Source: Acinetobacter nosocomialis NIPH 2119 (lineage in GTDB: Bacteria > Pseudomonadota > Gammaproteobacteria > Pseudomonadales > Moraxellaceae). Taken from it: 64,000 bases of DNA. The notes below the pieces were generated by a model. The model was not told the DNA's origin, made no database searches, and saw only the letters and a list, made by a program, of their open reading frames with translations. Positions within the stretch are counted from its first letter, which is position 1. Every line of letters begins with the position of its first letter. A program made the position numbers and the translations under genes. Where the stretch lies: assembly GCF_000368085.1 (NCBI RefSeq), contig NZ_KB849239.1, positions 1,144,269-1,208,268 of the forward strand, given 5' to 3'. This document shows, piece after piece, positions 16,885 through 26,490 of this stretch.

Positions 16885-17610
16885 ATGAATAACCAGCCAA
16901 CCCTAGTCATGATTCCATGCTTCTCAGGAGCAGCATGGCAACTTAATCAACTTACTGAATTAAAAAATTATAATATGCGCACTTTTTGTTTACCGAATGA
17001 TATTAATAAAATAGAAGAATTAGCTGATTTCATTATGGACCAAGTAATAGATCTAGATAATTACGTTTTAGTTGGTGATTCTTATGGTGCTATAGCAGCA
17101 ATTGCTGTTGCAATACGTCAACCAAAAGGTTTAACAGGTTTGGTCATTTCTGGCGGTTTTGCTAAAAGTCCGATTACTTCTCCACTACTCAAATTTTTAT
17201 CAATGCTTGCCCCTTTCTTTTCAGGTCCATTTTATCGACAACTAACACTTCGATTTCATTCTGCACAGCTCGCTTCATCTTTTGATAAAGAGGGAGAAAT
17301 ACCCTGGTCAACAAATCTAAGTAGAGATTTATTTATTAAATCCACGCCTCACAAAGCGTATATCAATCGTATTCAATCAATTGAAGAAATCAACTATATA
17401 CCTCTCTTAGGAAACATTTTAGTACCCACATTAATTCTTACACCTGATGAAGACAAACTGATTGGAGAAGAAGCTTCTAAAACTCTTTTAAAGAATATTA
17501 AAAACTCAGAAGAAGTCATTATCAAGCGTACGGGTCATATGTTTCGATTTTCACATCCTTTCAAATACTCTCTTGAAATAAAAAAATTCTTGAAAAAATA
17601 TCAAATGTAA
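16885..17610 (+). CDS. Alpha/beta hydrolase of unknown substrate
   Basis: A 241-residue alpha/beta hydrolase. The nucleophile elbow is GDSYG (Ser near residue 67), the acid is likely in TPDEDKLI (near 190) and the histidine is in RTGHMFRFSHP (near 215). GGAG lies 6 bases before the ATG. It is cytoplasmic, with no signal peptide, and resembles RsbQ/BioH-like small esterases. The LysR gene just upstream and the palindrome between them suggest induction by a small molecule. The substrate cannot be told. Confidence 0.75.
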   Translation: MNNQPTLVMIPCFSGAAWQLNQLTELKNYNMRTFCLPNDINKIEELADFIMDQVIDLDNYVLVGDSYGAIAAIAVAIRQPKGLTGLVISGGFAKSPITSPLLKFLSMLAPFFSGPFYRQLTLRFHSAQLASSFDKEGEIPWSTNLSRDLFIKSTPHKAYINRIQSIEEINYIPLLGNILVPTLILTPDEDKLIGEEASKTLLKNIKNSEEVIIKRTGHMFRFSHPFKYSLEIKKFLKKYQM

Positions 17611-17617
17611 ATATTTA

Positions 17618-17645
17618 AAAGAAAGCCCTTCAAAGGGCTTCGACA
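17618..17645. other. GC-rich hairpin after the hydrolase gene
   Basis: AAGCCCTT - CA - AAGGGCTT (17623-17640) forms a compact stem but has no T-run on the plus strand. On the minus strand it is followed by a T-rich stretch. It may end the hydrolase transcript weakly or stabilise its 3' end. Confidence 0.45.
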
Positions 17646-17889
17646 CATAAATCTTGCATACTTAGTATTAATAATATTAGTGGTATATCTTAATGAGCAT
17701 ATACAGAAAGCTAAAATCCTCGTTAGAAAATTAGCTTTAATATCTGTTCTTTACCATCCTACAATTTGTTCTCTATCAAGTAAGTACGTGATTTTTATTT
17801 TTCATAATTTTTTGTCAAAAAACATCATATTAGGCAAATTTTCGTATAAATTACTCTTCTAGGTAAGTTGAGTAATTTAAAGGAAAGAA

Positions 17890-18771
17890 ATGACGCTTAA
17901 ACAACTAAAAGCTTTTTTAGCCCTTGCACGTACACTCAACTATGCCAATGCTTCTTTAGAGTTACATTTAAGCCAATCAGCTTTAAGTCTCACCATCAAA
18001 AGTTTAGAAGAAGAGTTAGGCGGTAAACTGTTTAACCGTAATACACGCCGTGTTGAGCTTACCCAAGAAGGCAAATCTCTCATTCCCTATGCAAAAAAAT
18101 TACTCGCCAATTGGGATGAAATGGAAAATGATGTCAAACAACGCTTTAAGCTTAATCGGGGAACTTTAAGTATTGCATCTATGCCCTTTGTGACTCACGC
18201 AATTTTGCCTGAAGTAATTCACCAGTTTTTAGCTGTTCACCCCAATCTTAATTTTTCAATTCACGATATTCCAAATGAGACCATTATAGAAAAAGTTCAG
18301 GATGGTATTTTTGAGCTTGGTATTTGTTTTGAACCAGATCTCACCGAAGGCTTAGAGTTCAAGCCTCTGTTTGAAGAAGATTTCTTGGCTCTATTGCCAA
18401 AGACTCATCCACTCGCTCAATCATCTTCTATTACATGGCATGAGCTTTGTTCAAACCCATTTGTGACCTTACAGAAACCTTCAATTGTTCGATATTTAGT
18501 TGAGCAAAATTGTTTGCGAAATAATATAACGCTCGATTTAAAAGTGGAATGTCATCAAATTTCATCTCTTTCAAGTTTTGTTGCTTATGGAATTGGAGTA
18601 AGTGCAATTCCAAGACATTTTGCCAAACACATTGATAAAGAACATAACGTACTGATAGATTTAAAAGATGAAGCCATTCATAAAACAGTAGGAATTGTTT
18701 ATAAAAAGAACTTTGAAATTTCAAATATTTCTGCTCAATTTATTGAAGCACTGGTTCAATATAAATTTTAA
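17890..18771 (+). CDS. LysR-family regulator upstream of the acetoacetate operon
   Basis: A 293-residue LysR protein: HTH over residues ~2-60 (LNYANASLELHLSQSALSL helix-turn-helix) and an effector domain with the IHDIPNETIIEKVQDG pattern of the CbbR/CynR-like group. AAAGGAAAG precedes the ATG. It lies 244 bp upstream of, and on the same strand as, the CoA-transferase genes, so it is the first candidate for their regulator. A second LysR gene (23188) flanks the operon on the other side. Confidence 0.85.
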   Translation: MTLKQLKAFLALARTLNYANASLELHLSQSALSLTIKSLEEELGGKLFNRNTRRVELTQEGKSLIPYAKKLLANWDEMENDVKQRFKLNRGTLSIASMPFVTHAILPEVIHQFLAVHPNLNFSIHDIPNETIIEKVQDGIFELGICFEPDLTEGLEFKPLFEEDFLALLPKTHPLAQSSSITWHELCSNPFVTLQKPSIVRYLVEQNCLRNNITLDLKVECHQISSLSSFVAYGIGVSAIPRHFAKHIDKEHNVLIDLKDEAIHKTVGIVYKKNFEISNISAQFIEALVQYKF

Positions 18772-19015
18772 AAAATTAAATACTGTATTTTAGGATGAGT
18801 TTCGCTCATGTTTAATATAAATTAATTAATAATGATACTTTTCAATAAATTAAAATTATTTTTTAAAGTTTTTTACATAGTCCGAAAATGATCTTTTGTT
18901 ATAAATTTGATACCATTCATTGATTATACTTATTAATCCTTTAAAAAAATTAACTTCTATAACGCAAATTGTGATGCTAAAACTAAACTACTAAGGGATA
19001 TAGGAAAACAACAGA

Positions 19016-19720
19016 ATGAATAAAGTTTATGACAATGCAGAGGCAGCACTGAAAGATGTTATTGCAGATAATCAAACACTTGCTGTAGGCGGTTTTGGTT
19101 TATGCGGAATTCCTGAAAAACTGATTATTGCAGTTAAGCAAAGTGGCGTGACTGGTCTCACATGTATTTCTAATAATGCAGGTGTAGATGATTTTGGTTT
19201 AGGTATTTTGCTTCAAACCAAACAGATCAAAAAAATGATCTCTTCTTATGTGGGTGAAAATAAAGAATTCGAGCGCCAATATTTAAATGGTGAACTAGAA
19301 GTTGAACTAACTCCACAAGGTACCTTAGCTGAAAAGTTACGTGCAGGAGGCGCTGGAATTCCTGCGTTTTACACACAAACTGGCGTAGGTACCCTCATTG
19401 CGGAAGGTAAAGAAGAACGTACTTTTCATGGCAAAAACTACATTCTAGAAGAATCGTTAACAGCAGATGTGGCTCTTGTTAAAGCATATAAAGCTGACAA
19501 AGCAGGTAATTTAGTTTTTCGTAAAACTGCTCAGAATTTTAACCCTGAATGTGCAATGGCTGGAAAAATTACAATTGCGGAAGTTGAACAGGTGGTTGAA
19601 ATTGGTGAATTGGATCCGGATGAAATCCACTTGCCGGGTATCTATGTAAACCGCATCGTATTAAATGCATCACCTGAAAAACGCATTGAGCATAAAACTT
19701 TAAGCACGGAGGCAGTATAA
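19016..19720 (+). CDS. atoD: 3-Oxoacid CoA-transferase subunit A
   Basis: A 234-residue alpha subunit of a class I CoA-transferase. It has the N-terminal [11 protein letters not shown]oA-binding loop near residue 22 and the [11 protein letters not shown] stretch in the middle. With subunit B it moves CoA from succinyl-CoA (or acetyl-CoA) to acetoacetate in the cytoplasm. The B subunit gene starts 1 base after this stop codon. Succinyl-CoA:acetoacetate transferase (ScoA-type) is the likely activity given the linked thiolase and 3-hydroxybutyrate genes. Confidence 0.9.
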   Translation: MNKVYDNAEAALKDVIADNQTLAVGGFGLCGIPEKLIIAVKQSGVTGLTCISNNAGVDDFGLGILLQTKQIKKMISSYVGENKEFERQYLNGELEVELTPQGTLAEKLRAGGAGIPAFYTQTGVGTLIAEGKEERTFHGKNYILEESLTADVALVKAYKADKAGNLVFRKTAQNFNPECAMAGKITIAEVEQVVEIGELDPDEIHLPGIYVNRIVLNASPEKRIEHKTLSTEAV

Positions 19721-19721
19721 A

Positions 19722-20363
19722 ATGGCTTGGTCACGTAATGAAATGGCACAACGTGCTGCAAAAGAACTTGAAGATGGTTTTTATGTCAATTTAGGTATTG
19801 GCTTACCTACCCTTGTTGCCAATTATATTCCTGAAAATATTAATGTTTGGCTTCAATCTGAAAATGGCTTATTAGGTATTGGTGAGTTTCCAACCGAAGA
19901 AACTGTTGATGCCGATTTAATTAACGCCGGGAAACAAACGGTTACTGCCCGCCCTGGTGCAGCATTTTTCTCAAGCTCAGAATCTTTTGCCATGATTCGT
20001 GGTGGCCATGTCAACATTGCAATTTTAGGTGCAATGGAAGTTTCTGAAAAAGGTGACTTAGCGAACTGGATGATTCCGGGTAAGAAAGTCAAAGGTATGG
20101 GCGGTGCAATGGACTTGGTTGTTGGTGTCCAAAAAGTTGTGGTTCTAATGGAACACTGTGCAAAAGACGGTACACCAAAAATCGTGAAAAGCTGTAGTTT
20201 GCCTTTAACAGGTAAAGGTGTTGTTCATCGCGTGATTACAGACTTAGGTGTAATGGATATTACGCCACAAGGTGTAGAGCTCATTGAACTAGCTAAAGAT
20301 GTTACGCTCGAACAAATTCAAGCTGCTACAGGTGTTGAGTTTTATAAAAACTTAGTTGCGTAA
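19722..20363 (+). CDS. atoA: 3-Oxoacid CoA-transferase subunit B
   Basis: A 213-residue beta subunit. The catalytic glutamate lies in the SENGLLGIG motif near residue 46, preceded by the family's NLGIGLPTL signature near residue 25. The gene is translationally linked to subunit A (1-base gap, with a GGAGG-like stretch inside the end of atoD). It forms the heterodimeric or heterotetrameric enzyme that makes acetoacetyl-CoA. Confidence 0.9.
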   Translation: MAWSRNEMAQRAAKELEDGFYVNLGIGLPTLVANYIPENINVWLQSENGLLGIGEFPTEETVDADLINAGKQTVTARPGAAFFSSSESFAMIRGGHVNIAILGAMEVSEKGDLANWMIPGKKVKGMGGAMDLVVGVQKVVVLMEHCAKDGTPKIVKSCSLPLTGKGVVHRVITDLGVMDITPQGVELIELAKDVTLEQIQAATGVEFYKNLVA

Positions 20364-20478
20364 ATTCTAAGATTTAGTTAGCTGTACAAGACTCAAGTTA
20401 GTAAGTGAGCTTGGGTCTTAACCCTTTTAAGCACCGGATGTGCTGTTTATAAATAAGAACGAGAAGGATTTTTCAGTT

Positions 20479-21888
20479 ATGGAAAAACAGCAAGGAATTT
20501 TTGAAAGATTTGCGCTTCGGATTAGTGACTGGTCTGAAAAATGGTTTCCTGATTCATATATTTTTGCTCTGCTTGGCGTCATTATTGTCTCTGTCGCTGC
20601 TTTAGCTATTGGCGCCCCAATCCACGATGTGGCCACTTCATTTGGTAATGGCTTCTGGAGTCTTATTCCCTTTACCCTGCAAATGACAATGCTCATTATT
20701 GTAGGTTATGTCGTTTCTGTATCTAAGCCCGTTAAATACCTCATCCAAAAAATGGCACGTATTCCAAATTCTGGACGTGGTGCTATTGTCTTAGTTGCAA
20801 CTGTAAGCTTATTAATTTCTCTGATGAATTGGGCTGTTAGTACAATTCTTACTGCACTTTTAGTAATTGCATTAGCAAAACGTAAAGAGCTGAATATGGA
20901 TTATCGTGCTGCTGCGGCAGCCGCAATCATTGGTATGGGAGCAACTTGGGCGCTTGGAATTAGTTCATCAGCAGCACAGCTTCAGGCAAATAAAACCAGT
21001 TTACCTGAATCAATTTATAACCTAACTGGTGTTATTCCATTTACCGAAACTATTTTCCTTTGGCAATCAATTGCGATGACGATTATTTTGGTGATTGTTT
21101 CAATCGCCATTGCGTATTGGTCAGCGCCCAAAGGCAATAACGTTAAAACAATTGATAGTTTTGATGTGCAGTTTGAAGAAGACAAACCACATGAGGAGAA
21201 ATCAACGCGCCCAGGCGACTGGTTAGAAAACTCACCTATTTTAACGATTATTGTGGTGGCTTTAGGCTTAATCTGGATGTTTTTTGAGTTTTCAAAAAGT
21301 AATCCAATCATTGCCATTTCAAGTCTCAACACCTACAACTTCGTGTTTTTAATGCTTGGGTTAGCTTTACATGGTACACCACGGAACTTTTTAAATGCTG
21401 TTGCAAAAGCAGTTCCGGCAGTATCGGGAATCTTAATCCAATTTCCACTTTACGGAAGTATCGCCTTTATTATGACCCAAGCTTTAAACAGTCAGGATTT
21501 ATCACTATCACATTACGTTGCCGAGTTTTTCGTTTCAATCGCATCAAAAGAAACCTTTGCGATTGTAATGGGAGTTTACTCTGCGGTACTTGGATTCTTT
21601 GTACCGTCAGGTGGTGGAAAATGGATTATTGAAGCCCCATATGTTATGCAAGCAGCAAATGATTTAAAGGTTCATTTGGGCTGGTCTGTACAAATTTATA
21701 ATGCAGCCGAAGCTTTACCAAACTTAATCAATCCATTTTTTATGCTTCCAATGTTAGGCATTTTAAAACTAAAAGCAAAAGATGTGATTGGTTTTACAGT
21801 GACTCAGCTCGTTGTGCATTTTCCTTTAGTTTTATTCTTGCTGTGGTTCTTTGGTAGAACGCTCAGCTATACCCCTCCAACTTTTTAA
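20479..21888 (+). CDS. atoE: Short-chain fatty acid transporter, AtoE family
   Basis: A 469-residue inner-membrane protein with about 12 hydrophobic segments and AtoE-family motifs such as NWAVSTILTALLVIALAKR and FFVPSGGGKW. The ATG at 20479 with AAGGA upstream is taken as start; the frame also opens with a GTG at 20440 that lacks a ribosome site. AtoE proteins import acetoacetate and short fatty acids. It lies between the transferase and thiolase genes in one operon. Confidence 0.88.
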   Translation: MEKQQGIFERFALRISDWSEKWFPDSYIFALLGVIIVSVAALAIGAPIHDVATSFGNGFWSLIPFTLQMTMLIIVGYVVSVSKPVKYLIQKMARIPNSGRGAIVLVATVSLLISLMNWAVSTILTALLVIALAKRKELNMDYRAAAAAAIIGMGATWALGISSSAAQLQANKTSLPESIYNLTGVIPFTETIFLWQSIAMTIILVIVSIAIAYWSAPKGNNVKTIDSFDVQFEEDKPHEEKSTRPGDWLENSPILTIIVVALGLIWMFFEFSKSNPIIAISSLNTYNFVFLMLGLALHGTPRNFLNAVAKAVPAVSGILIQFPLYGSIAFIMTQALNSQDLSLSHYVAEFFVSIASKETFAIVMGVYSAVLGFFVPSGGGKWIIEAPYVMQAANDLKVHLGWSVQIYNAAEALPNLINPFFMLPMLGILKLKAKDVIGFTVTQLVVHFPLVLFLLWFFGRTLSYTPPTF

Positions 21889-21953
21889 TTTAGTGGCGCC
21901 TTTAGTTTAGGCTAAAGGCAAATTTAGCAAATACACCAATAAGAGATATTAAG

Positions 21954-23126
21954 ATGAGTTCAATTGTTATAGTTTCAGGTAGCCGTACTGCAATGGGTGG
22001 TTTTCAGGGTAGTTTATCTTCTCTAACTGCTCCAGAACTTGGCGCTGCTGTCATCCGTGAATCGATCCAACGTGCAGGTGTTAAGCCTGAACAAGTAGAT
22101 GAAGTAATTTTTGGTTGTGTACTCAGTGCAGGTATTGGTCAAGGTCCTGCTCGTCAAGCCATGCGTAAAGCTGGTGTGCCTGATCATGTCGGAGCTGTGA
22201 CCATTAATAAACTTTGTGGCTCTGCAATGAAAGCGGTGTTAATGGCATCAGATACCTTAAAAGCAGGCAGTGCCAATATTATTGTGGCTGGCGGGATGGA
22301 ATCTATGACAAATGCACCTTATATTTTGCCTAAAGCTCGCGGTGGTTATCGTATGGGACACGGTGAAATTAAGGACCATATGTTTTTAGATGGCCTTGAA
22401 GATGCAGAAACAGGTCGTTTAATGGGTTCTTTTGCGCAAGACATGGCAAACACCAAAGGCTTTACCCGTGAGCAAATGGATGACTTTGCAATTTCTTCAC
22501 TTAAAAAAGCGCAAACTGCGATTACGGAAGGTTATTTCAAAGAAGAGATTGTTCCTGTTGAAGTAAAAACCCGCAAAGGTGTTGAAGTTGTTGATCAAGA
22601 TGAGCAACCATTAAAAGCAAATCTTGAGAAAATTCCAACTTTACGCCCTGCTTTTAGCAAGGACGGTACAATTACAGCCGCTAACTCAAGCTCGATTTCT
22701 GATGGTGCTGCTGCATTAGTACTAACTACTGAAGAATATGCTCAAAGCCATGGGTTAAATACCTTAGCAAAAATTGTGGCAACTTCGACGCACTCTCAGC
22801 ATCCAAGCGAATTCACAATTGCTCCAATTAGTGCAATTCAGAAAGTACTTGAGCGTGCTGGTTGGTCTGTTGATGAAGTAGATGCTTGGGAAATTAATGA
22901 GGCTTTTGCAATGGTGGCAATGGCACCAATTCATGAGCTAGGTATTGATGAAGCTAAAGTAAACGTCCATGGTGGTGCATGTGCATTAGGCCATCCAATT
23001 GGCGCTACAGGTTCAAGAATTATCCTTTCTCTTATTTATGCATTAAAACGCTTAGGTAAAAAGAAAGGCGTTGCGGCTCTATGTATTGGTGGTGGTGAAG
23101 CAACAGCCGTTGCGATTGAAATTTAA
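21954..23126 (+). CDS. atoB: Acetyl-CoA C-acetyltransferase (thiolase)
   Basis: A 390-residue biosynthetic-type thiolase. Cys88 lies in NKLCGSAMKAV, and the C-terminal GGACALGHPIGATG and CIGGGEATAVA signatures hold the catalytic His and second Cys. It splits acetoacetyl-CoA with CoA into two acetyl-CoA, the last step of ketone-body use. It ends the atoDAEB operon and is followed by a strong terminator shared with the convergent LysR gene. Confidence 0.92.
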   Translation: MSSIVIVSGSRTAMGGFQGSLSSLTAPELGAAVIRESIQRAGVKPEQVDEVIFGCVLSAGIGQGPARQAMRKAGVPDHVGAVTINKLCGSAMKAVLMASDTLKAGSANIIVAGGMESMTNAPYILPKARGGYRMGHGEIKDHMFLDGLEDAETGRLMGSFAQDMANTKGFTREQMDDFAISSLKKAQTAITEGYFKEEIVPVEVKTRKGVEVVDQDEQPLKANLEKIPTLRPAFSKDGTITAANSSSISDGAAALVLTTEEYAQSHGLNTLAKIVATSTHSQHPSEFTIAPISAIQKVLERAGWSVDEVDAWEINEAFAMVAMAPIHELGIDEAKVNVHGGACALGHPIGATGSRIILSLIYALKRLGKKKGVAALCIGGGEATAVAIEI

Positions 23127-23135
23127 TTCAAAATT

Positions 23136-23174
23136 AAAAGAAGATGTAAGGATTTTTCTTACATCTTCTTTTTT
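23136..23174. terminator. Bidirectional terminator atoB / LysR
   Basis: A 15-bp perfect stem (23136-23150 with 23158-23172) with a 7-base loop and T-runs on both sides lies between the convergent stops at 23126 and 23188. Confidence 0.9.
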
Positions 23175-23187
23175 ATAAGTAAAATTC

Positions 23188-24084
23188 CTAAACTGTTTTA
23201 AATAGCTCATAACAAGTTTGACGGAACCATTTATGGCTACTCTTATGGTGACAAGACATATGCCAATGTTGCTTAACGTCATAAGTTGGAAAATCAAGCG
23301 GTGCAGGTAAAATTTGTAAGTTCTCTCTAACCAATAAAACTTGGCTTAAATAATATGGAACAGTGGCAATCGCATCTGTTTCCTGAACGACTAGACCTAC
23401 ACCTAAGTAACTTGGTAAACGAATTAAAATATTTCGATCCAACCCTTTATTTTGTAGTTCATTTTTAATGTGATAATGCCCAATACCTGCATCAATATCG
23501 ATATGATATTCGCGCATGTAATCTTCTAAAGTAAAATTATTTGGGTCTAAACGCGGATGGCTTTTTGAGCTAATCACAACATAGTGTTGACGAAAAAACT
23601 TCTGCTGATAAAAACCTTCTTCTAATTGTGGTAAGAAACCTATCGCCAAATCAATTTCACCATTTGCCATTTGATAGCTGGTTTCTGGCGTAATAGGTCT
23701 AATATTTAAACGGATGAGAGGTGCTTTTTCTTTTAAATAGTTGGTTAACTGAGGCAGTAAAACTAAATGTGATACATCAGTCATTGCAATCGTAAACAGC
23801 TGGTCTGATGTCAATGGATCAAAGTTCACATTAAAGTTATTAATACTTTCAACTTTATCAATAACTTCACTAATCAGAGGAAAAATCTGCTTCGCCAGTT
23901 CGGTCGGAATCATTTCATTGCCGACTCGAATAAACAAAGGATCATTAAAATGTTGACGAATTTTGTTTAGACCGTTACTTACACTCGGCTGTGTTAGACC
24001 AATAGCATCTGCAGCCATTGAAACACTTTTGAACCGATAAATATGATAAAAAATATTTAATAATCTACTGTCTAGATCAAACAA
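23188..24084 (-). CDS. LysR-family transcriptional regulator
   Basis: A 298-residue LysR protein of the NahR/LinR-like branch (LDSRLLNIFYHIYRFKSVSM start, TQPSVSNGLNKIRQ recognition helix, GEIDLAIGFLP in the effector domain). Translation most likely begins at a TTG (24084-24082) with GGAG 6-7 bases upstream; no ATG fits the conserved N-terminus. It is convergent with the acetoacetate operon. Its target is unknown; the ato genes or a distant aromatic pathway are both possible. Confidence 0.85.
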   Translation of the reverse strand: MFDLDSRLLNIFYHIYRFKSVSMAADAIGLTQPSVSNGLNKIRQHFNDPLFIRVGNEMIPTELAKQIFPLISEVIDKVESINNFNVNFDPLTSDQLFTIAMTDVSHLVLLPQLTNYLKEKAPLIRLNIRPITPETSYQMANGEIDLAIGFLPQLEEGFYQQKFFRQHYVVISSKSHPRLDPNNFTLEDYMREYHIDIDAGIGHYHIKNELQNKGLDRNILIRLPSYLGVGLVVQETDAIATVPYYLSQVLLVRENLQILPAPLDFPTYDVKQHWHMSCHHKSSHKWFRQTCYELFKTV

Positions 24085-24321
24085 AATTGTCTCCGCTTGG
24101 ATTTAATAATCCATTGAAATAAGTTCAAAAGCAGTTATAAATGATAGAAAAATTCTTCTACCCTACTTTTGACTTATTGAATTTTACTCTAAATTAGCAA
24201 AGAATTCAGACGAGGGGCAATGCTTTATCATGCCTTTCATCATAAAGACCCAAGCATAATCTACTTATTTGCTTAATTTATATATAAATATCGTGTACTT
24301 CACCCTTTGAATGAGTATGCG

Positions 24322-25218
24322 TTATAGTTCTTGCTGGGCTTTAAAACCATTCCATATTTGTTGTACCGATTTATTATCACTCAAATTATTTTTGAAAATA
24401 TAAATATCTTGAGCAAGGCAATATTCTTGCTGATCTAAAATAACCAATTTCCCAGCTGCAAGGTCTTCTTCAACATTAATTTTCGGAATCCAAGCAACCC
24501 CTAGACCTTGTAAAACCAGCTCTTTTAAATTGGTGGCATTATCAGTTTCATATAACGTTTTATATACGAGCTTACCTTCAATAAGTTGGTCCACTAATTT
24601 TCTTAAGTATGCGTGTTTACTATACGCTAGTAGAGCAAAGTTACTTTGTATTGTATGTTTTGGGCTATGGTCGGGTTCAGTTGCAGAAACCGGTACAATG
24701 ACCGTTTCAGCAATTTTAATACCACTTAAAATATCATCTCCAACTTTTCTAATATTACTTTTATCTGCATAGCAAATCATGAAATCACAGGCGCCTTCTT
24801 TTAACAAAGATAGGCCTTCTCCACTATTCGTTGCGACAATTTCAATTTTTAAATCACGAATAAGAGTAGGAAATTTCTTTAAAAATGTTGTTAAAAAACC
24901 TGAAGCTAATGAGTGAACTACACAGAAACGAATGGTAGATTCAGTCTCATTCTTAATATTTTTAATAAGTTTTGCGGTCTCCTCTACCTGTTTTTCAATA
25001 TTCTTAGACATCACTAATAAAATTCGACCAATGTCTGTAAATTCGATGTTGTTTTTGTTGTTCCTAATAATGACTTCAGCACCAATCATTTCTTCAATTT
25101 GTTGAATTCTTCGAGTAAATGCAGACTGGCTAATAAATCTTTTCTCGGCTGCTTTCGAAATCGAACGTTCACGTTCTAATGTGAGGAGATCCTCTACCCA
25201 ACGGACTTCTAAATTCAT
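24322..25218 (-). CDS. LysR-family regulator, HypT-like
   Basis: A 298-residue LysR protein with a well-formed HTH (ERSISKAAEKRFISQSAFTR, residues ~18-37) and the opening WVEDLLTLER, which resembles the HypT (hypochlorite-responsive) branch. It is followed by an ordinary effector domain. The nearest downstream minus-strand gene is 24084, so it seems monocistronic. HypT-type sensing through methionines or cysteines is only a family-level guess. Confidence 0.8.
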   Translation of the reverse strand: MNLEVRWVEDLLTLERERSISKAAEKRFISQSAFTRRIQQIEEMIGAEVIIRNNKNNIEFTDIGRILLVMSKNIEKQVEETAKLIKNIKNETESTIRFCVVHSLASGFLTTFLKKFPTLIRDLKIEIVATNSGEGLSLLKEGACDFMICYADKSNIRKVGDDILSGIKIAETVIVPVSATEPDHSPKHTIQSNFALLAYSKHAYLRKLVDQLIEGKLVYKTLYETDNATNLKELVLQGLGVAWIPKINVEEDLAAGKLVILDQQEYCLAQDIYIFKNNLSDNKSVQQIWNGFKAQQEL

Positions 25219-25572
25219 CTTATCTATTCCCTTTTAGATTTGTAATTTTATTAATTGATATTTTTGGGAAGAAGCATAAATAAATTTAGGGATGAGAAAG
25301 AATGATAAAACATAGGGAGTACCTGCAAAAATGCGAGAAGTGAAAGGACAAAGCCAATCTATAAAATTAAGTATTTAATAATTCTGACATAGAAAAGAAG
25401 ATAAGAAAATAATAGGTTTTGTTTTCACGAGACAAGAGATGAACATAAGTACAGTTCAGCTAAAAAAATTATTTAAATCAATCGATAAAAACCCATCATA
25501 AAATTAAATAAGTGATCTTAACAAGATAACTTTTAGAAATAAGCACGAAATTCTATTCGTACATTTTAATGA

Positions 25573-25674
25573 TAAAAAAAGTCCGCACCTTGGGGAAGAA
25601 TGCGGACTGTAAACTGTTTCAATAACCAATCTCTAGGTTATTGATTGAATTTTAAGAATCTTAAATTAATACAC
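25573..25674 (-). ncRNA. Candidate small RNA with two stem-loops and a terminator
   Basis: On the minus strand a TATAGT -10-like hexamer (25686-25681) would start a transcript near 25674. The next 100 bases fold into a first stem (25644-25636 with 25627-25619, 9 bp, 8-base loop) and a GC-rich terminator stem (25608-25601 with 25587-25580). The latter's 13-base loop holds CUUCCCC and it ends in seven U. No open frame of note lies inside. This is the usual layout of a bacterial regulatory RNA. The -35 match is poor, so the start is uncertain. Confidence 0.5.
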
Positions 25675-25775
25675 TATTCCACTATAAAAAGTATCTAAAA
25701 AATCTAGTTTTAGATTCTTTCTCACTTCATCTAATCATCAAAAAAGAGAATTATTATTTACTCTTACAATGATTT

Positions 25776-25813
25776 GGTAAGGTAATAATTGATAAGTAAA
25801 TGATTACCTTACC
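25776..25813. repeat. 11-bp perfect inverted repeat
   Basis: GGTAAGGTAAT (25776-25786) and its exact complement (25803-25813) flank a 16-base gap. No T-run follows, so it is more likely an operator or RNA structure than a terminator. Confidence 0.5.
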
Positions 25814-25992
25814 TCATTTCAGGATTTAAGCAGTATTAATAATTAATTGTATTTCATACAATATTTAAGGTAAGTATAAATTAATAAGATAATCCCGACT
25901 ATTATACTAAAGTATCTATAGACTGACAGGGAGTACATTAATTCATCAGTAAGAGCGATAATTCATCCACATAATGATCTATAGAAAATGAA

Positions 25993-26220
25993 CTAATATT
26001 CACCAATTAAGTAGTATAACTTTCTTGAAATTTCAACCATCATGTTTGAAGTATATTGGCTGATTTCAAATATCTGTTTTTTCTGTGGGTTAAATACCAT
26101 ATTGTCTTTTTCATCACTAAAAAAAACATAAGTTGTGTATTTATCCATGTGATGAATATGCTCTTTCAAGCTTAGTTTTTCACCAGAGTTAGGGTCATAT
26201 GCAATAAACTTCATTCTCAT
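25993..26220 (-). CDS. Small hypothetical protein
   Basis: A 75-residue soluble protein, mixed charge, starting MRMKFIAYDPNSG, with AAAGAGA about 9 bases before the ATG. No signal peptide, membrane segment or known domain is visible. It ends 180 bases from the hairpin cluster and 85 bases downstream of another tiny minus-strand gene. The ribosome site and protein-like composition favour a real gene of unknown function. Confidence 0.5.
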   Translation of the reverse strand: MRMKFIAYDPNSGEKLSLKEHIHHMDKYTTYVFFSDEKDNMVFNPQKKQIFEISQYTSNMMVEISRKLYYLIGEY

Positions 26221-26304
26221 GCATTTGTCTCTTTACAGCGCTGACATCTTAATAAAATTTCAGTCAAAAGATTATTTAATAGATAATAATCTTTATTACC
26301 TCAA

Positions 26305-26490
26305 TTACTTATACGATGCAGTAGGAATATTTTGTTTTGCTTTTTGAATAGATAACTCAGCATTCTTAATCGATTGCTCAGCTTCTTTAAGCATGTGTGA
26401 ACTTTTGGTTTCAGTTTTTTCTTCATTTCCTATAAGGAGATAGCAAGTAAAACTTCCCAATATTAGTAAGGCACCAATTACTTTTAACAT
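26305..26490 (-). CDS. Small membrane-anchored hypothetical protein
   Basis: A 61-residue protein: a hydrophobic N-terminal segment (residues ~3-20, MLKVIGALLILGSFTCYLLI) followed by a charged stretch with heptad-like repeats (EAEQSIKNAELSIQKAKQ) that may form a short coiled coil. SFTC is a poor lipobox, so a membrane anchor is more likely than lipidation. The ribosome site is weak. Nothing shows its role. Confidence 0.45.
   Translation of the reverse strand: MLKVIGALLILGSFTCYLLIGNEEKTETKSSHMLKEAEQSIKNAELSIQKAKQNIPTASYK

Larger units (their letters stand above)
25219..25992. other. 774-bp hairpin-rich spacer
   Basis: No convincing protein gene is seen. Within 25570-25862 there are four perfect inverted repeats: 25580-25608 (with a terminator T-run on the minus strand), 25619-25644, 25776-25813 (11-bp arms) and 25846-25862. 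A fifth, 25701-25716, lies just upstream of a candidate minus-strand -10. The left 350 bases are the upstream region of the LysR gene and hold nothing clear. Confidence 0.5.

Noticed and set aside
17680..17862. 60-residue plus-strand frame before the LysR gene
   Set aside because: No ribosome-binding site, biased AT-rich composition and no similarity; it lies in the LysR upstream region.
25219..25992. Insertion sequence or CRISPR in the hairpin-rich spacer
   Set aside because: The inverted repeats differ from one another, no transposase or target duplication is present, and there is no regular repeat-spacer pattern.
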